Shown here piece by piece: positions 44,633 through 54,877 of a stretch of 64,000 nt of DNA; positions within the stretch are counted from its first letter, which is position 1, and each line of letters begins with the position of its first letter. Both the position numbers and the translations under genes were made by a program. Origin of the DNA: Microbacterium maritypicum. Its GTDB lineage: Bacteria > Actinomycetota > Actinomycetes > Actinomycetales > Microbacteriaceae. Location: positions 1,984,001 to 2,048,000 of the forward strand of contig NZ_WAAQ01000001.1 of assembly GCF_008868125.1 (NCBI RefSeq). Reading direction: 5' to 3'. The notes beneath the pieces are model-generated. The model was not told the origin of the DNA. It did no database searches and worked only from the letters and a program-made list of their open reading frames with translations.

Positions 44633-44941
44633 TTACTTGATGCCGGTGATCTTGACGCGCGTGAGCTCCTGGCGGTGGCCCTGACGCTTCTTGTAGCCGG
44701 TCTTGTTCTTGTACTTCTGGATGATGATCTTCGGGCCGCGGAGGTTGCCGATGACCTCAGCCGTGACCTTGACCTTCGCGAGCGAGTCAGCGTCGGTGGT
44801 CACCGTGGCGCCGTCGACGAGCAGCACTGCAGCCAGCTCGATCTTCTCGCCCTGGGCAGCCTTGACACGGTCGAGCTGAACGATCGTGCCGACCTCGACC
44901 TTCTCCTGCCGCCCACCGGCGCGCACTACTGCGTAAACCAC
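44633..44941 (-). CDS. rplU: 50S ribosomal protein L21
   Basis: This 102-residue protein ([46 protein letters not shown]) is a full-length L21, which binds 23S rRNA. The GTG at 44941 gives the standard length; the frame stays open upstream through the leader without similarity. A sigma-70-type promoter at 45086-45114 gives a leader of about 140 nt. Confidence 0.95.
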   Translation of the reverse strand: MVYAVVRAGGRQEKVEVGTIVQLDRVKAAQGEKIELAAVLLVDGATVTTDADSLAKVKVTAEVIGNLRGPKIIIQKYKNKTGYKKRQGHRQELTRVKITGIK

Positions 44942-45085
44942 TTCATACCTGTTTCGTTGGGGAGCTCGCGGCTCCGAGATCTCACGGGAAGACTGTTGCT
45001 TGCATGCACCGCAGAACGGCGGGTGCGAACGCAAGACTCTCCGCTTCGGCCGACGAGGACGACGCGGCATACGCACCAAGGGACT

Positions 45086-45114
45086 ACTTTACCGGATGCG
45101 GGTCTGTGTCGCAA
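45086..45114 (-). promoter_or_regulatory. Promoter of rplU-rpmA-obg-proB
   Basis: TTGCGA (45109-45114) and TAAAGT (45086-45091) separated by 17 bp on the minus strand. The best consensus match in the window. Confidence 0.75.
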
Positions 45115-45174
45115 AGCGGGCCGCCTCCGATCTGTCTGGGCGCACGCTCGAGCCCCACCCCATCGCTGCGGACG

Positions 45175-45180
45175 TAGGCT
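45175..45180 (+). promoter_or_regulatory. -10 box of leaderless DUF4031 promoter
   Basis: TAGGCT, 6 nt before the GTG at 45187. Confidence 0.6.
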
Positions 45181-45186
45181 GACGAG

Positions 45187-45453
45187 GTGACCGTACTCGT
45201 CGACGACCCGCTCTGGCCCGCCCACGGACGCCTGTGGGCACACCTGGTCAGCGACGAGAGCCTCGATGAGCTGCACGCGTTCGCGCGGGCGAACGGCATC
45301 GCTCCGCGCGCGTTCGACCTCGACCACTACGACGTGCCGGAGGAGATCATCCCCCGGCTCGTCGCCGCCGGCGCTCAGCATGTGAAAGGCAAAGAGTTGG
45401 TGCGTCGCCTGATCGCCTCAGGACTCCGAGTCCGCAGCCGCGACCGGCGCTGA
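45187..45453 (+). CDS. DUF4031 protein
   Basis: This 88-residue protein starts MTVLVDDPLWPAHGRLWAHL (GTG start) and has ELHAFARANGIAPRAFDLDHYDVPEE, the DUF4031 signature. Function unknown. Its 3' end overlaps the convergent rne gene by about 36 bp. Confidence 0.9.
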   Translation: MTVLVDDPLWPAHGRLWAHLVSDESLDELHAFARANGIAPRAFDLDHYDVPEEIIPRLVAAGAQHVKGKELVRRLIASGLRVRSRDRR

Positions 45454-48012
45454 CGGCTCGTTGTTCACCGAGACGGGAGTGCCGGTGAGCGCTGCCGTGC
45501 TCACCCGACGACGCCCTCGCCCCTGACCGGGTGCCTTCGGCTCCGGAAGGGCATCGAGAACCGAGTCGAGCAGCTGCTCAGCGGGAGTCTTCGGGCCCTT
45601 GCGGTCGCCGCCGCGCTTCTTGCGGGCCTTCTTCGGACGCTCGGCAGCTGCGGGCGCCTCCGCCGCGACGTCGACCGTCTCGGCTTCGTGCGCCGCCCCC
45701 TCGGCCGTCGGAGCGATGGTCGAGGCCGCGATCTGCGCGAGAGCCGACTTGGCGCCCTCTGTGATGCTGTGGGTGACGGCCGGCGCCGCAGGAGCGCTCT
45801 GGCTCTGCCCGTTGCCGTTGCTGTTGCCGTTGCCGCCGTTGCCGCGCTGGCGACGACCGCTCTGCCCGTTGCCGTTGCTGTTGCCGCCCCCATTGCTGTT
45901 GCTGGAGCGGTGCTTCACGACCGGGTCGTGGTGCACGATCACGCCACGACCGGCACACACCTCGCACGCCTCGCTGAAGGTCTCCAGCAGGCCGAGGCCG
46001 AGCTTCTTTCTCGTCATCTGCACGAGGCCGAGTGAGGTGACCTCGGCGACCTGGTGCTTCGTGCGGTCGCGGCTCAGGCATTCGATCAGTCGACGCAGCA
46101 CGAGGTCGCGGTTGGATTCGAGCACCATGTCGATGAAGTCGACGACGATGATGCCGCCGATGTCACGCAGACGCAGCTGGCGGACGATCTCCTCCGCAGC
46201 CTCGAGGTTGTTCTTGGTGACCGTCTCCTCGAGGTTTCCGCCGGAGCCGACGAACTTGCCGGTGTTCACATCGACGACCGTCATGGCCTCGGTGCGGTCG
46301 ATCACGAGCGAGCCGCCGGAGGGCAGCCACACCTTGCGGTCGAGCGCCTTCTCGATCTGCTCCGTGATGCGGAAAGCATCGAAGGGGTCGGTCTCGTCCT
46401 CGTAGGCTTCGACGCGCTCCAGCAGGTCGGGGGCGACGCTCTCCAGGTACGCACGGATGGTCTGCTGCGCATCTTCGCCCTGGATCAGCATCTTCGTGAA
46501 GTCCTCGTTGAAGACGTCGCGGACGATCTTCACGAGAAGGTCGGGCTCAGCGTGCAGGAGCGCGGGCGCCTGCTGGTTCTCGACCTGCTTCTGGATGTGC
46601 TCCCACTGCGAGGTGAGTCGCTGTACGTCACGGGTCAGCTGGTCTTCGGTGGCACCCTCGGCCGCAGTGCGGACGATCACGCCGGAGGACTCCGGCAGCA
46701 CCTCCTTGAGGATGCGCTTGAGGCGCGCACGCTCGTTGTCGGGGAGCTTGCGGCTGATGCCGTTCATCGACCCGCCCGGCACGTAGACCAGGTAGCGGCC
46801 GGGGAGCGAGATCTGGCTCGTGAGACGCGCGCCCTTGTGTCCGACCGGGTCCTTCGTCACCTGCACGAGAACGCGGTCGCCGGGCTTGAGCGCCAGCTCG
46901 ATGCGACGCGGCTGGTTGCCGGTCTCGACACCGTCCCAGTCGACCTCACCGGAGTACAGCACGGCGTTGCGCCCGCGACCGATGTCGACGAAGGCGGCCT
47001 CCATGCTGGGGAGGACGTTCTGGACGCGGCCCAGGTAGACGTTCCCGATGAGCGACGCGTCCTGGTTGCGGGCGACATAGTGCTCGACGAGCACGCCGTC
47101 CTCGAGGACGCCGATCTGGGTACGGCCGTTCTTGGACCGGACGACCATCTTGCGGTCGACCGACTCACGGCGCGCGAGGAACTCTGCTTCGGTCACGACG
47201 GGGCGACGGCGTCCGGCATCGCGGCCGTCGCGGCGACGCTGCTTCTTCGCCTCGAGACGCGTCGACCCCTTGATCGCCTTCGGCTCGGTGATGTACTCCA
47301 CGACGCGCTGACGCTGACGCGGCTCTTCACGCTGATCCTCGCCCTCGGAGCCACCGCGGCGACGACGGCCACGACCACGGCCCGCCGCGTCTTCCTGGGG
47401 CTGCTCGCGCTCGGCGATGCGGTCGAAGATGCGCTCGCGACCCGGGCGTGCGGGAAGAGGGACGACCTCCGGCGCGTAGAAGTGCAGCTGCGTGGAGACC
47501 TGGGAGACGAACACCTCGGGAAGCAGGCCGAGCGACACGGCGGTCACCGGAGCCGGAGCCTCCGGAGCAGCCGGAGCCTCCTCGACGGTGGTCTCCGCGG
47601 CGGTGGTCTCCGAGGCGGTGGTCTCCTCGACGACCGGCTCGGCCACGGGCTCTGCGTCTGCCTCTGAAAAGGCAGCCGGCAGCGTCTCGGTGGTCCCCTC
47701 TGCCTCAGCGCTCGCTCCTGCAGCGGCTTCCGCGTCAGCTTCTGCTTCCGCCTGTGCATCCGCGACCGACTCGGCGGCAGCAGCAGCGTCGTCGGCAGCG
47801 GCCGCGGCGTCATCCGCAGCGGCATAGCCGGCGGCGACGTCATCGGCGGCGGCGTCCTCTGCCACCTCTGCCGCTTCGGAGAGCTCATCGCCCTCGTCCG
47901 ACGACCCTGTGAGGTCGTCCGCCTCGGGAGCAGTGGGCTCCGTCAGCTCTCCCGCGGCGTCAGCCGGGAAGTCGAGGGTAGGGGCGTTGTTGTCATTGTT
48001 GTCATCGGCCAT
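45418..48012 (-). CDS. rne: Ribonuclease E/G
   Basis: This 864-residue endonuclease starts rRNA processing and mRNA decay. The central catalytic core has an S1 domain (IGNVYLGRVQNVLPSMEAAFVDIGRG), the DNase-I-like active site with VVDVNTGKFVG and GGIIVVDFIDM, and the zinc link CEVCAGRG. Flanking it are long disordered parts: an Ala/Glu/Asp-rich N-terminal extension of about 200 residues and an Asn/Gly-rich plus Lys-rich C terminus, the actinobacterial layout. ATG 48012 is used; GTG at 48039 is an alternative. The upstream leader is structured. Confidence 0.93.
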   Translation of the reverse strand: MADDNNDNNAPTLDFPADAAGELTEPTAPEADDLTGSSDEGDELSEAAEVAEDAAADDVAAGYAAADDAAAAADDAAAAAESVADAQAEAEADAEAAAGASAEAEGTTETLPAAFSEADAEPVAEPVVEETTASETTAAETTVEEAPAAPEAPAPVTAVSLGLLPEVFVSQVSTQLHFYAPEVVPLPARPGRERIFDRIAEREQPQEDAAGRGRGRRRRGGSEGEDQREEPRQRQRVVEYITEPKAIKGSTRLEAKKQRRRDGRDAGRRRPVVTEAEFLARRESVDRKMVVRSKNGRTQIGVLEDGVLVEHYVARNQDASLIGNVYLGRVQNVLPSMEAAFVDIGRGRNAVLYSGEVDWDGVETGNQPRRIELALKPGDRVLVQVTKDPVGHKGARLTSQISLPGRYLVYVPGGSMNGISRKLPDNERARLKRILKEVLPESSGVIVRTAAEGATEDQLTRDVQRLTSQWEHIQKQVENQQAPALLHAEPDLLVKIVRDVFNEDFTKMLIQGEDAQQTIRAYLESVAPDLLERVEAYEDETDPFDAFRITEQIEKALDRKVWLPSGGSLVIDRTEAMTVVDVNTGKFVGSGGNLEETVTKNNLEAAEEIVRQLRLRDIGGIIVVDFIDMVLESNRDLVLRRLIECLSRDRTKHQVAEVTSLGLVQMTRKKLGLGLLETFSEACEVCAGRGVIVHHDPVVKHRSSNSNGGGNSNGNGQSGRRQRGNGGNGNSNGNGQSQSAPAAPAVTHSITEGAKSALAQIAASTIAPTAEGAAHEAETVDVAAEAPAAAERPKKARKKRGGDRKGPKTPAEQLLDSVLDALPEPKAPGQGRGRRRVSTAALTGTPVSVNNEPSAPVAAADSES

Positions 48013-48195
48013 CTCTGGCTTACTCCCTGCACGGGACACTCGGTGTCCTGTGAAATCTCATGCGGTACCCGCGGGTTCCGCGAACTCACTCGGTTTGCGA
48101 CCGGCTCATGGCTCTGATCGCGTGGGGCATTGGACCCCGAAGTCTGCTTGATGCGTGTCGCGGCAACGCCGTTCATCGCATCACAGGCCATTATC
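48013..48195 (-). promoter_or_regulatory. rne promoter and structured leader
   Basis: GATAAT (48190-48195, minus strand, after TGC) would start a leader of roughly 170 nt. The leader holds a GGACAC-TCG-GTGTCC hairpin (48034-48048) and an ACCCGCGGGT palindrome near 48067. Since RNase E regulates its own mRNA through the leader in other bacteria, these may be the target; that is inference. Confidence 0.45.
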
Positions 48196-48281
48196 GCACC
48201 AAGTGGCTCCGTTCGCGGCATCCCATCACGCGCAGCGAGTTTTCTCCGGCCTGTTCTCGCCGCATCCATAGCAGTCGCTGG

Positions 48282-48287
48282 GATAAT
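48282..48287 (+). promoter_or_regulatory. -10 box of VKOR promoter
   Basis: GATAAT, 7 nt before the ATG at 48295; leaderless geometry. Confidence 0.55.
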
Positions 48288-48294
48288 CCCCAGT

Positions 48295-48912
48295 ATGAGC
48301 GAGCAGCGCACCCGCCCCGTCATCTATGCCGTCTGGCTGATCATCGCGAGTGTGGTGGGCTGGTTCGCCGCCTTCCAGCTCACGATCGAGAAGTTCGTGC
48401 TGGCGGCGAATCCGGACGCCGTGCTGAGCTGCAACGTCAGCGTCATGATCCAGTGCGGCAAGAATCTCGACTCGTGGCAGGGCGAGGTGTTCGGCTTCCC
48501 CAACCCCCTGCTCGGCATCGCCGGTTGGATGGCTCCCCTGTTCATCGGCGTCGCACTGCTCGCAGGCTCGCGCTTCCCGCGATGGTTCTGGATGACGTTC
48601 GGTGCGGGCGTCACGTTCGCCTTCGGCCTCGTGTGCTGGCTGATCTGGCAGAGCATCTACGCGCCCAACCTCGGCGTGCTCTGCCCCTGGTGCATGCTGA
48701 CCTGGTCGGTCACCATCCCCACCTTCTTCGCGACGATGCTGCATCTGACCCGCAACGGCACGTTCACGAGCAACGAGAAGCTGAAGGACCGGGCGAACCG
48801 GCTGATGGTCTGGGTCCCCCTTGCGACGATCCTCGCCTACGCCGTGGTCATCCTGCTCGCGCAGCTGCGCGGCCTCGACCTCCTCGGAGAGGTCATCGGC
48901 ATGGTCTTCTGA
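48295..48912 (+). CDS. Vitamin K epoxide reductase family protein
   Basis: This 205-residue protein has five membrane helices, the loop Cys pair (LSCNVSVMIQCGKN) and the active-site CPWC (VLCPWCMLTW). Bacterial VKOR reoxidises DsbA-like proteins using quinone, supporting disulfide formation in secreted proteins. No fused thioredoxin domain is present. A bidirectional terminator follows. Confidence 0.93.
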   Translation: MSEQRTRPVIYAVWLIIASVVGWFAAFQLTIEKFVLAANPDAVLSCNVSVMIQCGKNLDSWQGEVFGFPNPLLGIAGWMAPLFIGVALLAGSRFPRWFWMTFGAGVTFAFGLVCWLIWQSIYAPNLGVLCPWCMLTWSVTIPTFFATMLHLTRNGTFTSNEKLKDRANRLMVWVPLATILAYAVVILLAQLRGLDLLGEVIGMVF

Positions 48913-48938
48913 CCCTCGGCTGATATCGGACGGATACG

Positions 48939-48984
48939 GAAGAAGCCCGCCCGTCGATCCTCGGATCGACGGGCGGGCTTCTTC
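48939..48984. terminator. Bidirectional terminator between VKOR and ndk
   Basis: A roughly 20-bp perfect stem (GAAGAAGCCCGCCCG and so on) with AAGAAG/CTTCTT at its base serves both convergent genes. Confidence 0.9.
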
Positions 48985-48998
48985 GGCGTGACGGGCGC

Positions 48999-49415
48999 TC
49001 AGTCGAACCAGATGCCGAGCTCGCGAGCTGCCGACTCGGGGCTGTCCGAGCCGTGCACGAGGTTCTGCTGCACCTTGAGTCCCCAGTCGCGACCGAAGTC
49101 GCCACGGATCGTGCCGGGGGCCGCGGTCGTCGGGTCGGTGGTGCCCGCGAGCGAGCGGAAGCCCTCGATCACGCGGTTGCCCGCGAGACGGATGGCGACC
49201 GAGGGGCCGGAGAGCATGAACTCGAGCAGCGGCTCATAGAACGGCTTGCCCTCGTGCTCTGCGTAGTGCTCGGCGAGCAGGTCGCGGTCGGGCTCGACCA
49301 GGCGGATGTCGACGAGGGCGTAGCCCTTCGCCTCGATGCGGGCGAGGATCGCGCCGGTGAGGCCGCGAGCGACACCATCGGGCTTGACGAGGACGAGGGT
49401 TTCTTCGGTGGCCAT
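48999..49415 (-). CDS. ndk: Nucleoside-diphosphate kinase
   Basis: This 138-residue enzyme transfers phosphate among nucleoside di- and triphosphates. Motifs: LVLVKPDGVARGLTG, LAEHYAEHEGKPF, and the catalytic His in NLVHGSDSPESAARE. The ATG lies 1 nt after the stop of the DUF4233 gene, in the folC-DUF4233-ndk arrangement seen in actinobacteria. Confidence 0.96.
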   Translation of the reverse strand: MATEETLVLVKPDGVARGLTGAILARIEAKGYALVDIRLVEPDRDLLAEHYAEHEGKPFYEPLLEFMLSGPSVAIRLAGNRVIEGFRSLAGTTDPTTAAPGTIRGDFGRDWGLKVQQNLVHGSDSPESAARELGIWFD

Positions 49416-49416
49416 G

Positions 49417-49830
49417 TCATTCACTCTCTGTCTGAGTCTCGGTCGTGGGCTCGGCGGGGCGTCGTGCGTCCAATCGGGCCCCTCCGATGGTCGCATACGC
49501 CCACATGCCGCCGAAAATCAGGACGACGAGCAGGATCGACGGGACGAAGAACGCCGACAGGGCGACGACGGCCTGGATGACCCATCCTGCGGTGAGCGCC
49601 CAGGGCTTCGTGATCATCCCGGCGATCACGATGCAGGCGAGCGCGAGCACGGCGCCGGCGACGATCGCCCACCACTGCTCGATCCCCTCGGGAAGCTGGC
49701 GCAGCCCGAAGATCGTGAGGCCGACGAGGAAGACCACGATGGCCTCGAAGCCCAGCACGACCGGTGCGAGCTTCTGCACGAGGGTGCGCGGCGGACGTGG
49801 CCGGCGAGCAGGTGTCGCCTCGGCACTCAT
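49417..49830 (-). CDS. DUF4233 membrane protein
   Basis: This 137-residue protein has four membrane helices (LGFEAIVVFLVGLTIFGL; WWAIVAGAVLALACIVIAGM; WVIQAVVALSAFF; ILLVVLIFGGMWAYA) and the DUF4233 core. Start [10 protein letters not shown]; the ATG overlaps the folC stop (ATGA). Function unknown; position between folC and ndk is conserved in actinobacteria. Confidence 0.88.
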   Translation of the reverse strand: MSAEATPARRPRPPRTLVQKLAPVVLGFEAIVVFLVGLTIFGLRQLPEGIEQWWAIVAGAVLALACIVIAGMITKPWALTAGWVIQAVVALSAFFVPSILLVVLIFGGMWAYATIGGARLDARRPAEPTTETQTESE

Positions 49831-51179
49831 GCGCGCCACCCCGCCTTCCAATCCTCGTCCTGCGCCAGCGCGATCGCCTCACCGGCGAGCACGACCGACC
49901 CCGCGATGATCACCGCACGCCGGTCGGAGGATGCGGCCCACTCACGCGCGGCGTCGGCGGCATCGGCGAGCGAGTGGTGCACGGTCGCGCGCTGTCCGTT
50001 CTGCTCGACGAGGTCGGCGATCGCATCTGCATCGCTCGCGCGGTCGGAATCCGGAGCGGTGGCGAACACGTGAGCCGCGGTGGGAGCCAGCTCAGCGACG
50101 ATACCGGCGGCGTCCTTGTCGGCGAGCACACCGAGCACCAGACCCCACTCGTCGAAGTCGAAGCTGTCGTCCAGCGCCTGAGCGAGCGCCTTGGCGCCGT
50201 GCGGGTTGTGCGCGGCGTCGACGATCACGGTCGGGGCGATGCCGAGTAGCTGCAGCCTTCCGGGCGAGGTGCTCTCCTGCAGGCCTGCCGTGACGATGTC
50301 CGCGGCGATGCGCTGGGTGGCCCCGCCGATGAGCGACTCGACGGCGGCGACGGCGAGAGCGGCGTTGTGCCCCTGGTGCGCACCGTAGAGCGGGAGGTAC
50401 TCCTCGGCGTACTCCCCCGCCAGGCCGCGGATCGTGAGCAGCTGCCCACCGACCGCGAGCTTCTGCTCCGTGAGACCGAACTCCTCGCCCTCGAAGGCGA
50501 TGGTCGCGTTGCGCTCTGCCGCCACCCGACGCAGCACCTCGGCCGCCTCTGCGGGCTGCTGGGCCGACACCACCGCCGCGCCCTCCTTGATGATGCCGGC
50601 CTTGACCTCGGCGATCTCGGCGATCGTGCTGCCGAGACGGTCGGCGTGGTCGATGTCGATCGGGGCGAACACCGCCACGTCACCATCGGCCGTGTTCGTG
50701 GAATCCCACTCGCCGCCCATGCCGACCTCGAGCACCAGCACGTCGATCGGCGCGTCGGCCACTGCGACGAACGCCAGCACGGTCAGCAGCTCGAAGAACG
50801 TCAGCGGAGCGTCGCCGGCTGCCTCGAGCTCGGCGTCGACGATGTCGACGAACGGCTCGATCTCGTCCCACGCGTCCGCCACCGCCTCGTCGGCGATCGG
50901 CTCGCCGTCGATCATGATGCGCTCGGTGAAGCGCTCGAGGTGGGGACTCGTGAACAGTCCGGTGCGCAGATCGTGCGCCCGCAACAGGCTCTCGATCATC
51001 CGCGCGGTCGACGTCTTGCCGTTCGTGCCCGTGATGTGCACGACGCGGTAGGTGCGCTGCGGGTCGTCGAGGAAGGCGAGGATGCGGGCGGTGCGCTCCT
51101 TGCGGGGCTGGACCCAGCGCTCTCCCGCGCGGCTCAGAAGGGCTTCGTAGACGGCATCGGCCCGGTCGGCGGCGCTCAT
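49827..51179 (-). CDS. folC: Folylpolyglutamate synthase/dihydrofolate synthase
   Basis: This 450-residue Mur-ligase-like enzyme adds glutamate to folates. Motifs: [21 protein letters not shown] (P-loop), [26 protein letters not shown] and [18 protein letters not shown]. Its ATG overlaps the ileS stop (ATGA), so it belongs to the ileS-folC-DUF4233-ndk operon. Confidence 0.95.
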   Translation of the reverse strand: MSAADRADAVYEALLSRAGERWVQPRKERTARILAFLDDPQRTYRVVHITGTNGKTSTARMIESLLRAHDLRTGLFTSPHLERFTERIMIDGEPIADEAVADAWDEIEPFVDIVDAELEAAGDAPLTFFELLTVLAFVAVADAPIDVLVLEVGMGGEWDSTNTADGDVAVFAPIDIDHADRLGSTIAEIAEVKAGIIKEGAAVVSAQQPAEAAEVLRRVAAERNATIAFEGEEFGLTEQKLAVGGQLLTIRGLAGEYAEEYLPLYGAHQGHNAALAVAAVESLIGGATQRIAADIVTAGLQESTSPGRLQLLGIAPTVIVDAAHNPHGAKALAQALDDSFDFDEWGLVLGVLADKDAAGIVAELAPTAAHVFATAPDSDRASDADAIADLVEQNGQRATVHHSLADAADAAREWAASSDRRAVIIAGSVVLAGEAIALAQDEDWKAGWRA

Positions 51180-54100
51180 GCTGCTGCTCCCATCCTGGTG
51201 ACGGCGATCGTGAAGTCACCGGCGTTCGCATAGGTACCGGCGGGGATGACGGCGGAGAACTCGGGCGTCACTGCCGCGGCGGCGGCGAGCACCGTCCCGT
51301 GTCCGAAGATCGAGTCGCCCTGCGCGTCGATCACGAAGTACTCCTCGGCCAGGGTCTCCGCCGCGATCCCGGCGAGGTCGAAGGCGGAGACGACAGCTGT
51401 GGTGTCCACGTCGTCCTGGAACCGGAGCACCAGCTGGATGCGATCGCTGACGTCGAAGTCGGCGTTCTTGCGGGTCTCCTGCACGGCGCGGATCACATCG
51501 CGGGCGAGCCCCTCGGCTTCCAGCTCCGGGGTCGTCGTCGTGTCGAGCAGCACGAAGCCGCCGGTGGGGACGATGGCGAGAGCCTCTCCCTCCGGGCGGC
51601 CCGTGGTCTCGAGCACGAGCTCGTACTCCGAGGGTTCGAGCACGATGCCGCCCGCGGTCACGACGCCAGAGACCTCGCTCCAGTCTCCCGAACGCGCAGC
51701 CTGGATGGCCTTCTGCACCTCCTTGCCCAGACGCGGCCCCGCCGCGCGGGCGTTGACGCTGAGGCGGTGGGCGATGCCGTACTCCGTCGCCGTGTCATCG
51801 GCGAGCGGAACGAGCTCCACCGACTTCACGTTCAGCTCCTCGCGGAGGATGTCCTCGAACTGGCCGAGCGACGCCGCCAGCGGCGAGACCACGGTGAAGC
51901 GGGCGAGCGGGAGGCGCACGCGCAGCTTCTCCTTCTTGCGCAGAGCATTGCCGACGCTCGACAGCTCGCGTACCGCGTCCATCGCGTCGCGGATCTCGTC
52001 CGCCGCCGGGAACTGCGCCGCGTCGGGCCAGTCGGTCAGGTGCACGCTGCGTCCGCCGGTGAGGCCCTGCCACACGCGCTCGCTGACGAGCGGTACGAGA
52101 GGCGCCGCGACACGGGTGAGCGTCTCGAGCACGGTGTAGAGCGTGTCGAAGGCCTCGCGGCTCTTCGGGTCTTCCGTCACGCCGGTCCAGAAGCGGTCGC
52201 GCGAGCGCCGGATGTACCAGTTGGTGAGCACCTCGGCGAAGTCACGCAGACGCGCGGACGCGGTGGTGGAGTCGAGGCCCTCGAGGTCGGCGCGCACCTC
52301 GCGGACGAGGTCGCCCAGACGCGCCAGGATGTAGCGGTCGAGCACATCGGTGGAGTCGGTGCGCCAGGAGGCCTCGTATCCGTCGGCGCCGGATGCATTG
52401 GCGTAGGTCGCGAAGAAGTACCACGAGTTCCACAGCGGCAGCAGGAATTCGCGGACGCCCGAGCGGATGCCCTCCTCGGTGACGGCGAGGTTGCCTCCGC
52501 GCAGCACCGAGCTCGACATCAGGAACCAGCGCATCGCGTCGGAGCCGTCGCGGTCGAGCACCTCGGACACGTCGGGGTAGTTGCGCAGCGACTTCGACAT
52601 CTTGTAGCCGTCGCTGCCGAGCACGATGCCGTGGCAGCTGACACCCGTGAACGCGGGGCGATCGAACAGCGCGGTCGACAGCACGTGCATGACGTAGAAC
52701 CATCCGCGGGTCTGCCCGATGTACTCGACGATGAAGTCGGCCGGCGAGTGCGAGTCGAACCACTCCTGGTTCTCGAACGGGTAGTGCACCTGCGCATAGG
52801 GCATCGAGCCCGAGTCGAACCACACGTCGAAGACGTCTTCGATGCGGCGCATCGTGCTCTTGCCGGTGGGGTCGTCGGGGTTCGGGCGCGTGAGGTCGTC
52901 GATGTACGGCCGGTGCAGGTCGATCTCGCCCTCGGGGTTGCGCGGCAACGTGCCGAAGTCGCGCTCGAGCTCCTCCAGCGAGCCGTAGGCGTCGACACGC
53001 GGGTACTCCGGGTCGTCGCTCTTCCAGATCGGGATCGGCGAACCCCAGTAGCGGTTGCGGCTGATCGACCAGTCGCGCGCGCCTTCGAGCCACTTGCCGA
53101 ACTGCCCGTGCTTGACGTTCTCCGGCACCCACGTGATCTGCTCGTTGTTCGCGAGCAGGTCGTCCTTGATGTCCGTCACGCGGATGAACCAGCTCGAGAC
53201 GGCCTTGTAGATCAGGGGGTTCCGGCAGCGCCAGCAGTGCGGGTACGAGTGCTCGTAGCTCTGCAGGCGGATCAGACGACCGTTGTCGCGGATCAGGCGC
53301 ACGAGCGGCGTGTTCGCCTCCATCCACAGCTCGCCCGCCACATCGGTGACGTTCGGGAGGAAGCGTCCACCGTCGTCGAGGGACAGGATCGTGGGGATCC
53401 CAGCGGCGCCGGCGACACGCTGGTCGTCCTCACCGTAGGCCGGGGCCTGGTGGACGATGCCGGTGCCGTCGCTGACGGTGACGTAGTCGTCGACCAGGAT
53501 GCGCCAGGCGTTCTCGGTCCCGTAGGTCTCGGTGTCGGCGTAGTAGTCGAACAGCCGGTCGTACGTCACATCCTGCAGCTCGGCGCCGCGGACCGTGGCG
53601 TCGACGGCCGCGAGAGCCTCTTCGGTGCTCTCGTAGCCGAGGTCCTTGGCGTATCCGCCGACGAGCTGACGGGCGAGCAGGTAGCGGTGCGCGGAGGACT
53701 CGATAGCGGCATCCGTGGTCCCTGCGGCCTGGTGCACGTCGGCCGCACCGTTCGGACCGGCGGGGAGCACGACGTACTCGATCTCCGGGCCCACGGCGAG
53801 CGCGAGGTTGGTCGGCAGGGTCCAGGGCGTGGTCGTCCAGGCGAGGGCGCGGACGCCGGTGAGACCGAGCGCTTCCGCCTTGGCTCCCGTCAGCGGGAAG
53901 GTGACCGTGACGGACGGGTCCTGACGCATCTGGTAGACGTCGTCGTCCATGCGCAGCTCGTGGGCGCTGAGCGGAGTCTCATCGCGCCAGCAGTACGGCA
54001 GCACGCGGTATCCCTCGTAGGCGAGGCCCTTGTCGTAGAGGGTCTTGAACGCCCACAGCACGCTCTCCATGTAGCCGAGGTCGAGCGTCTTGTACCCGCG

Positions 54101-54565
54101 CTCGAAGTCGACCCAGCGCGCCTGACGGGTGACGTAGTCCTGCCACTCGTGCGTGTAGGTCAGGACCGAGCTCTTCGCCTTCGCGTTGAAGACGTCGATG
54201 CCCATCTCCTCGATCTCGGCCTTCTCGGTGATCCCGAGCTGCTTCATGGCCTCGAGCTCGGCCGGCAGCCCGTGCGTGTCCCACCCGAAGACACGATCGA
54301 CCTTGTGGCCGGTCATGGTCTGGAAGCGCGGGAACACGTCCTTCGCGTACCCGGTGAGCAGGTGACCGTAGTGCGGCAGGCCGTTCGCGAACGGAGGCCC
54401 GTCGTAGAACACCCATTCGGGTGAGCCCTCACGCTGCGCGATCGAGGCGCGGAAGGTGTCGTCCGTCTTCCAGAACGCGAGCACCTCCTCCTCGATCTGC
54501 GGGAAGCGGGGGCTGGGCGCGACGGAATCGGCGGCGGGGCCGAAGGAGGAACGGGGGTAGGTCAT
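51176..54565 (-). CDS. ileS: Isoleucyl-tRNA synthetase (type 2)
   Basis: This 1,129-residue class I synthetase has the HIGH-type motif in [15 protein letters not shown], the editing domain ([26 protein letters not shown]), [11 protein letters not shown] and [11 protein letters not shown]. The KMSKSxxNYPD form and length fit the IleRS2 type, the class that includes naturally mupirocin-tolerant enzymes (family knowledge; tolerance here is inference). Expression is controlled by a T-box leader. Confidence 0.96.
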   Translation of the reverse strand: MTYPRSSFGPAADSVAPSPRFPQIEEEVLAFWKTDDTFRASIAQREGSPEWVFYDGPPFANGLPHYGHLLTGYAKDVFPRFQTMTGHKVDRVFGWDTHGLPAELEAMKQLGITEKAEIEEMGIDVFNAKAKSSVLTYTHEWQDYVTRQARWVDFERGYKTLDLGYMESVLWAFKTLYDKGLAYEGYRVLPYCWRDETPLSAHELRMDDDVYQMRQDPSVTVTFPLTGAKAEALGLTGVRALAWTTTPWTLPTNLALAVGPEIEYVVLPAGPNGAADVHQAAGTTDAAIESSAHRYLLARQLVGGYAKDLGYESTEEALAAVDATVRGAELQDVTYDRLFDYYADTETYGTENAWRILVDDYVTVSDGTGIVHQAPAYGEDDQRVAGAAGIPTILSLDDGGRFLPNVTDVAGELWMEANTPLVRLIRDNGRLIRLQSYEHSYPHCWRCRNPLIYKAVSSWFIRVTDIKDDLLANNEQITWVPENVKHGQFGKWLEGARDWSISRNRYWGSPIPIWKSDDPEYPRVDAYGSLEELERDFGTLPRNPEGEIDLHRPYIDDLTRPNPDDPTGKSTMRRIEDVFDVWFDSGSMPYAQVHYPFENQEWFDSHSPADFIVEYIGQTRGWFYVMHVLSTALFDRPAFTGVSCHGIVLGSDGYKMSKSLRNYPDVSEVLDRDGSDAMRWFLMSSSVLRGGNLAVTEEGIRSGVREFLLPLWNSWYFFATYANASGADGYEASWRTDSTDVLDRYILARLGDLVREVRADLEGLDSTTASARLRDFAEVLTNWYIRRSRDRFWTGVTEDPKSREAFDTLYTVLETLTRVAAPLVPLVSERVWQGLTGGRSVHLTDWPDAAQFPAADEIRDAMDAVRELSSVGNALRKKEKLRVRLPLARFTVVSPLAASLGQFEDILREELNVKSVELVPLADDTATEYGIAHRLSVNARAAGPRLGKEVQKAIQAARSGDWSEVSGVVTAGGIVLEPSEYELVLETTGRPEGEALAIVPTGGFVLLDTTTTPELEAEGLARDVIRAVQETRKNADFDVSDRIQLVLRFQDDVDTTAVVSAFDLAGIAAETLAEEYFVIDAQGDSIFGHGTVLAAAAAVTPEFSAVIPAGTYANAGDFTIAVTRMGAAA

Positions 54566-54569
54566 CGTG

Positions 54570-54770
54570 TCTCGCAGTGGTCGTCGTGGCGGATGCTCCT
54601 GCGAGGACGATCCTCGCGGACCGCGGTACCACCTCGCGTGCCACGCCTTACGACGCGACCACTCTCACTGCGGCTGTGACGGGCCTGCCCCGCTCGGTTC
54701 TACTGAGCGCTTCCCGAAGGCGACGCCGTTCTTCCGAGAGCTCCCCGGTGATGGCCGGATCGACGCTCGT
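54570..54770 (-). promoter_or_regulatory. ileS T-box riboswitch (ultrashort stem I, translational type)
   Basis: The minus-strand leader has a short stem CCGG-CCATCA-CCGG containing the Ile specifier ATC (54750-54752) in the sequence GATCCGGCCATCACCGGGG. Downstream is the T-box sequence GGTGGTACCGCGG (54621-54633), whose TGGT pairs with the uncharged tRNA 3' end, followed by a GCGAGGA-TCG-TCCTCGC hairpin (54601-54617). The layout matches the known actinobacterial ileS T-boxes that gate ribosome access. No U-run terminator is present, supporting translational control. Confidence 0.88.
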
Positions 54771-54776
54771 GTGTCC

Positions 54777-54795
54777 AGTGTACGCGTGCGTACAC
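54777..54795. promoter_or_regulatory. ileS promoter -10 within a perfect inverted repeat
   Basis: TACACT (54777-54782, minus strand) sits 6-7 nt before the predicted T-box leader start. It overlaps GTGTACGC-GT-GCGTACAC (54778-54795), an 8-bp-arm perfect dyad that could bind a repressor. Confidence 0.5.
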
Positions 54796-54865
54796 CCTCA
54801 GGACGCTCCTCTGCTCTCCTGGCCCCGGCCTCCCGCGCGCCGGGAGCGATGTCGCCGGCGCACCC

Positions 54866-54871
54866 TACGCT
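54866..54871 (+). promoter_or_regulatory. -10 box of leaderless promoter (beta-helix protein)
   Basis: TACGCT, 6 nt before the ATG at 54878. Confidence 0.55.
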
Positions 54872-54877
54872 CGAAGC

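Noticed and set aside
51299..54424. A 1,041-codon open frame antisense to ileS
   Set aside because: It mirrors the codon pattern of ileS in a high-GC genome, has low-complexity Arg/Val/Asp-rich sequence and no motif. The sense strand is an undoubted synthetase.
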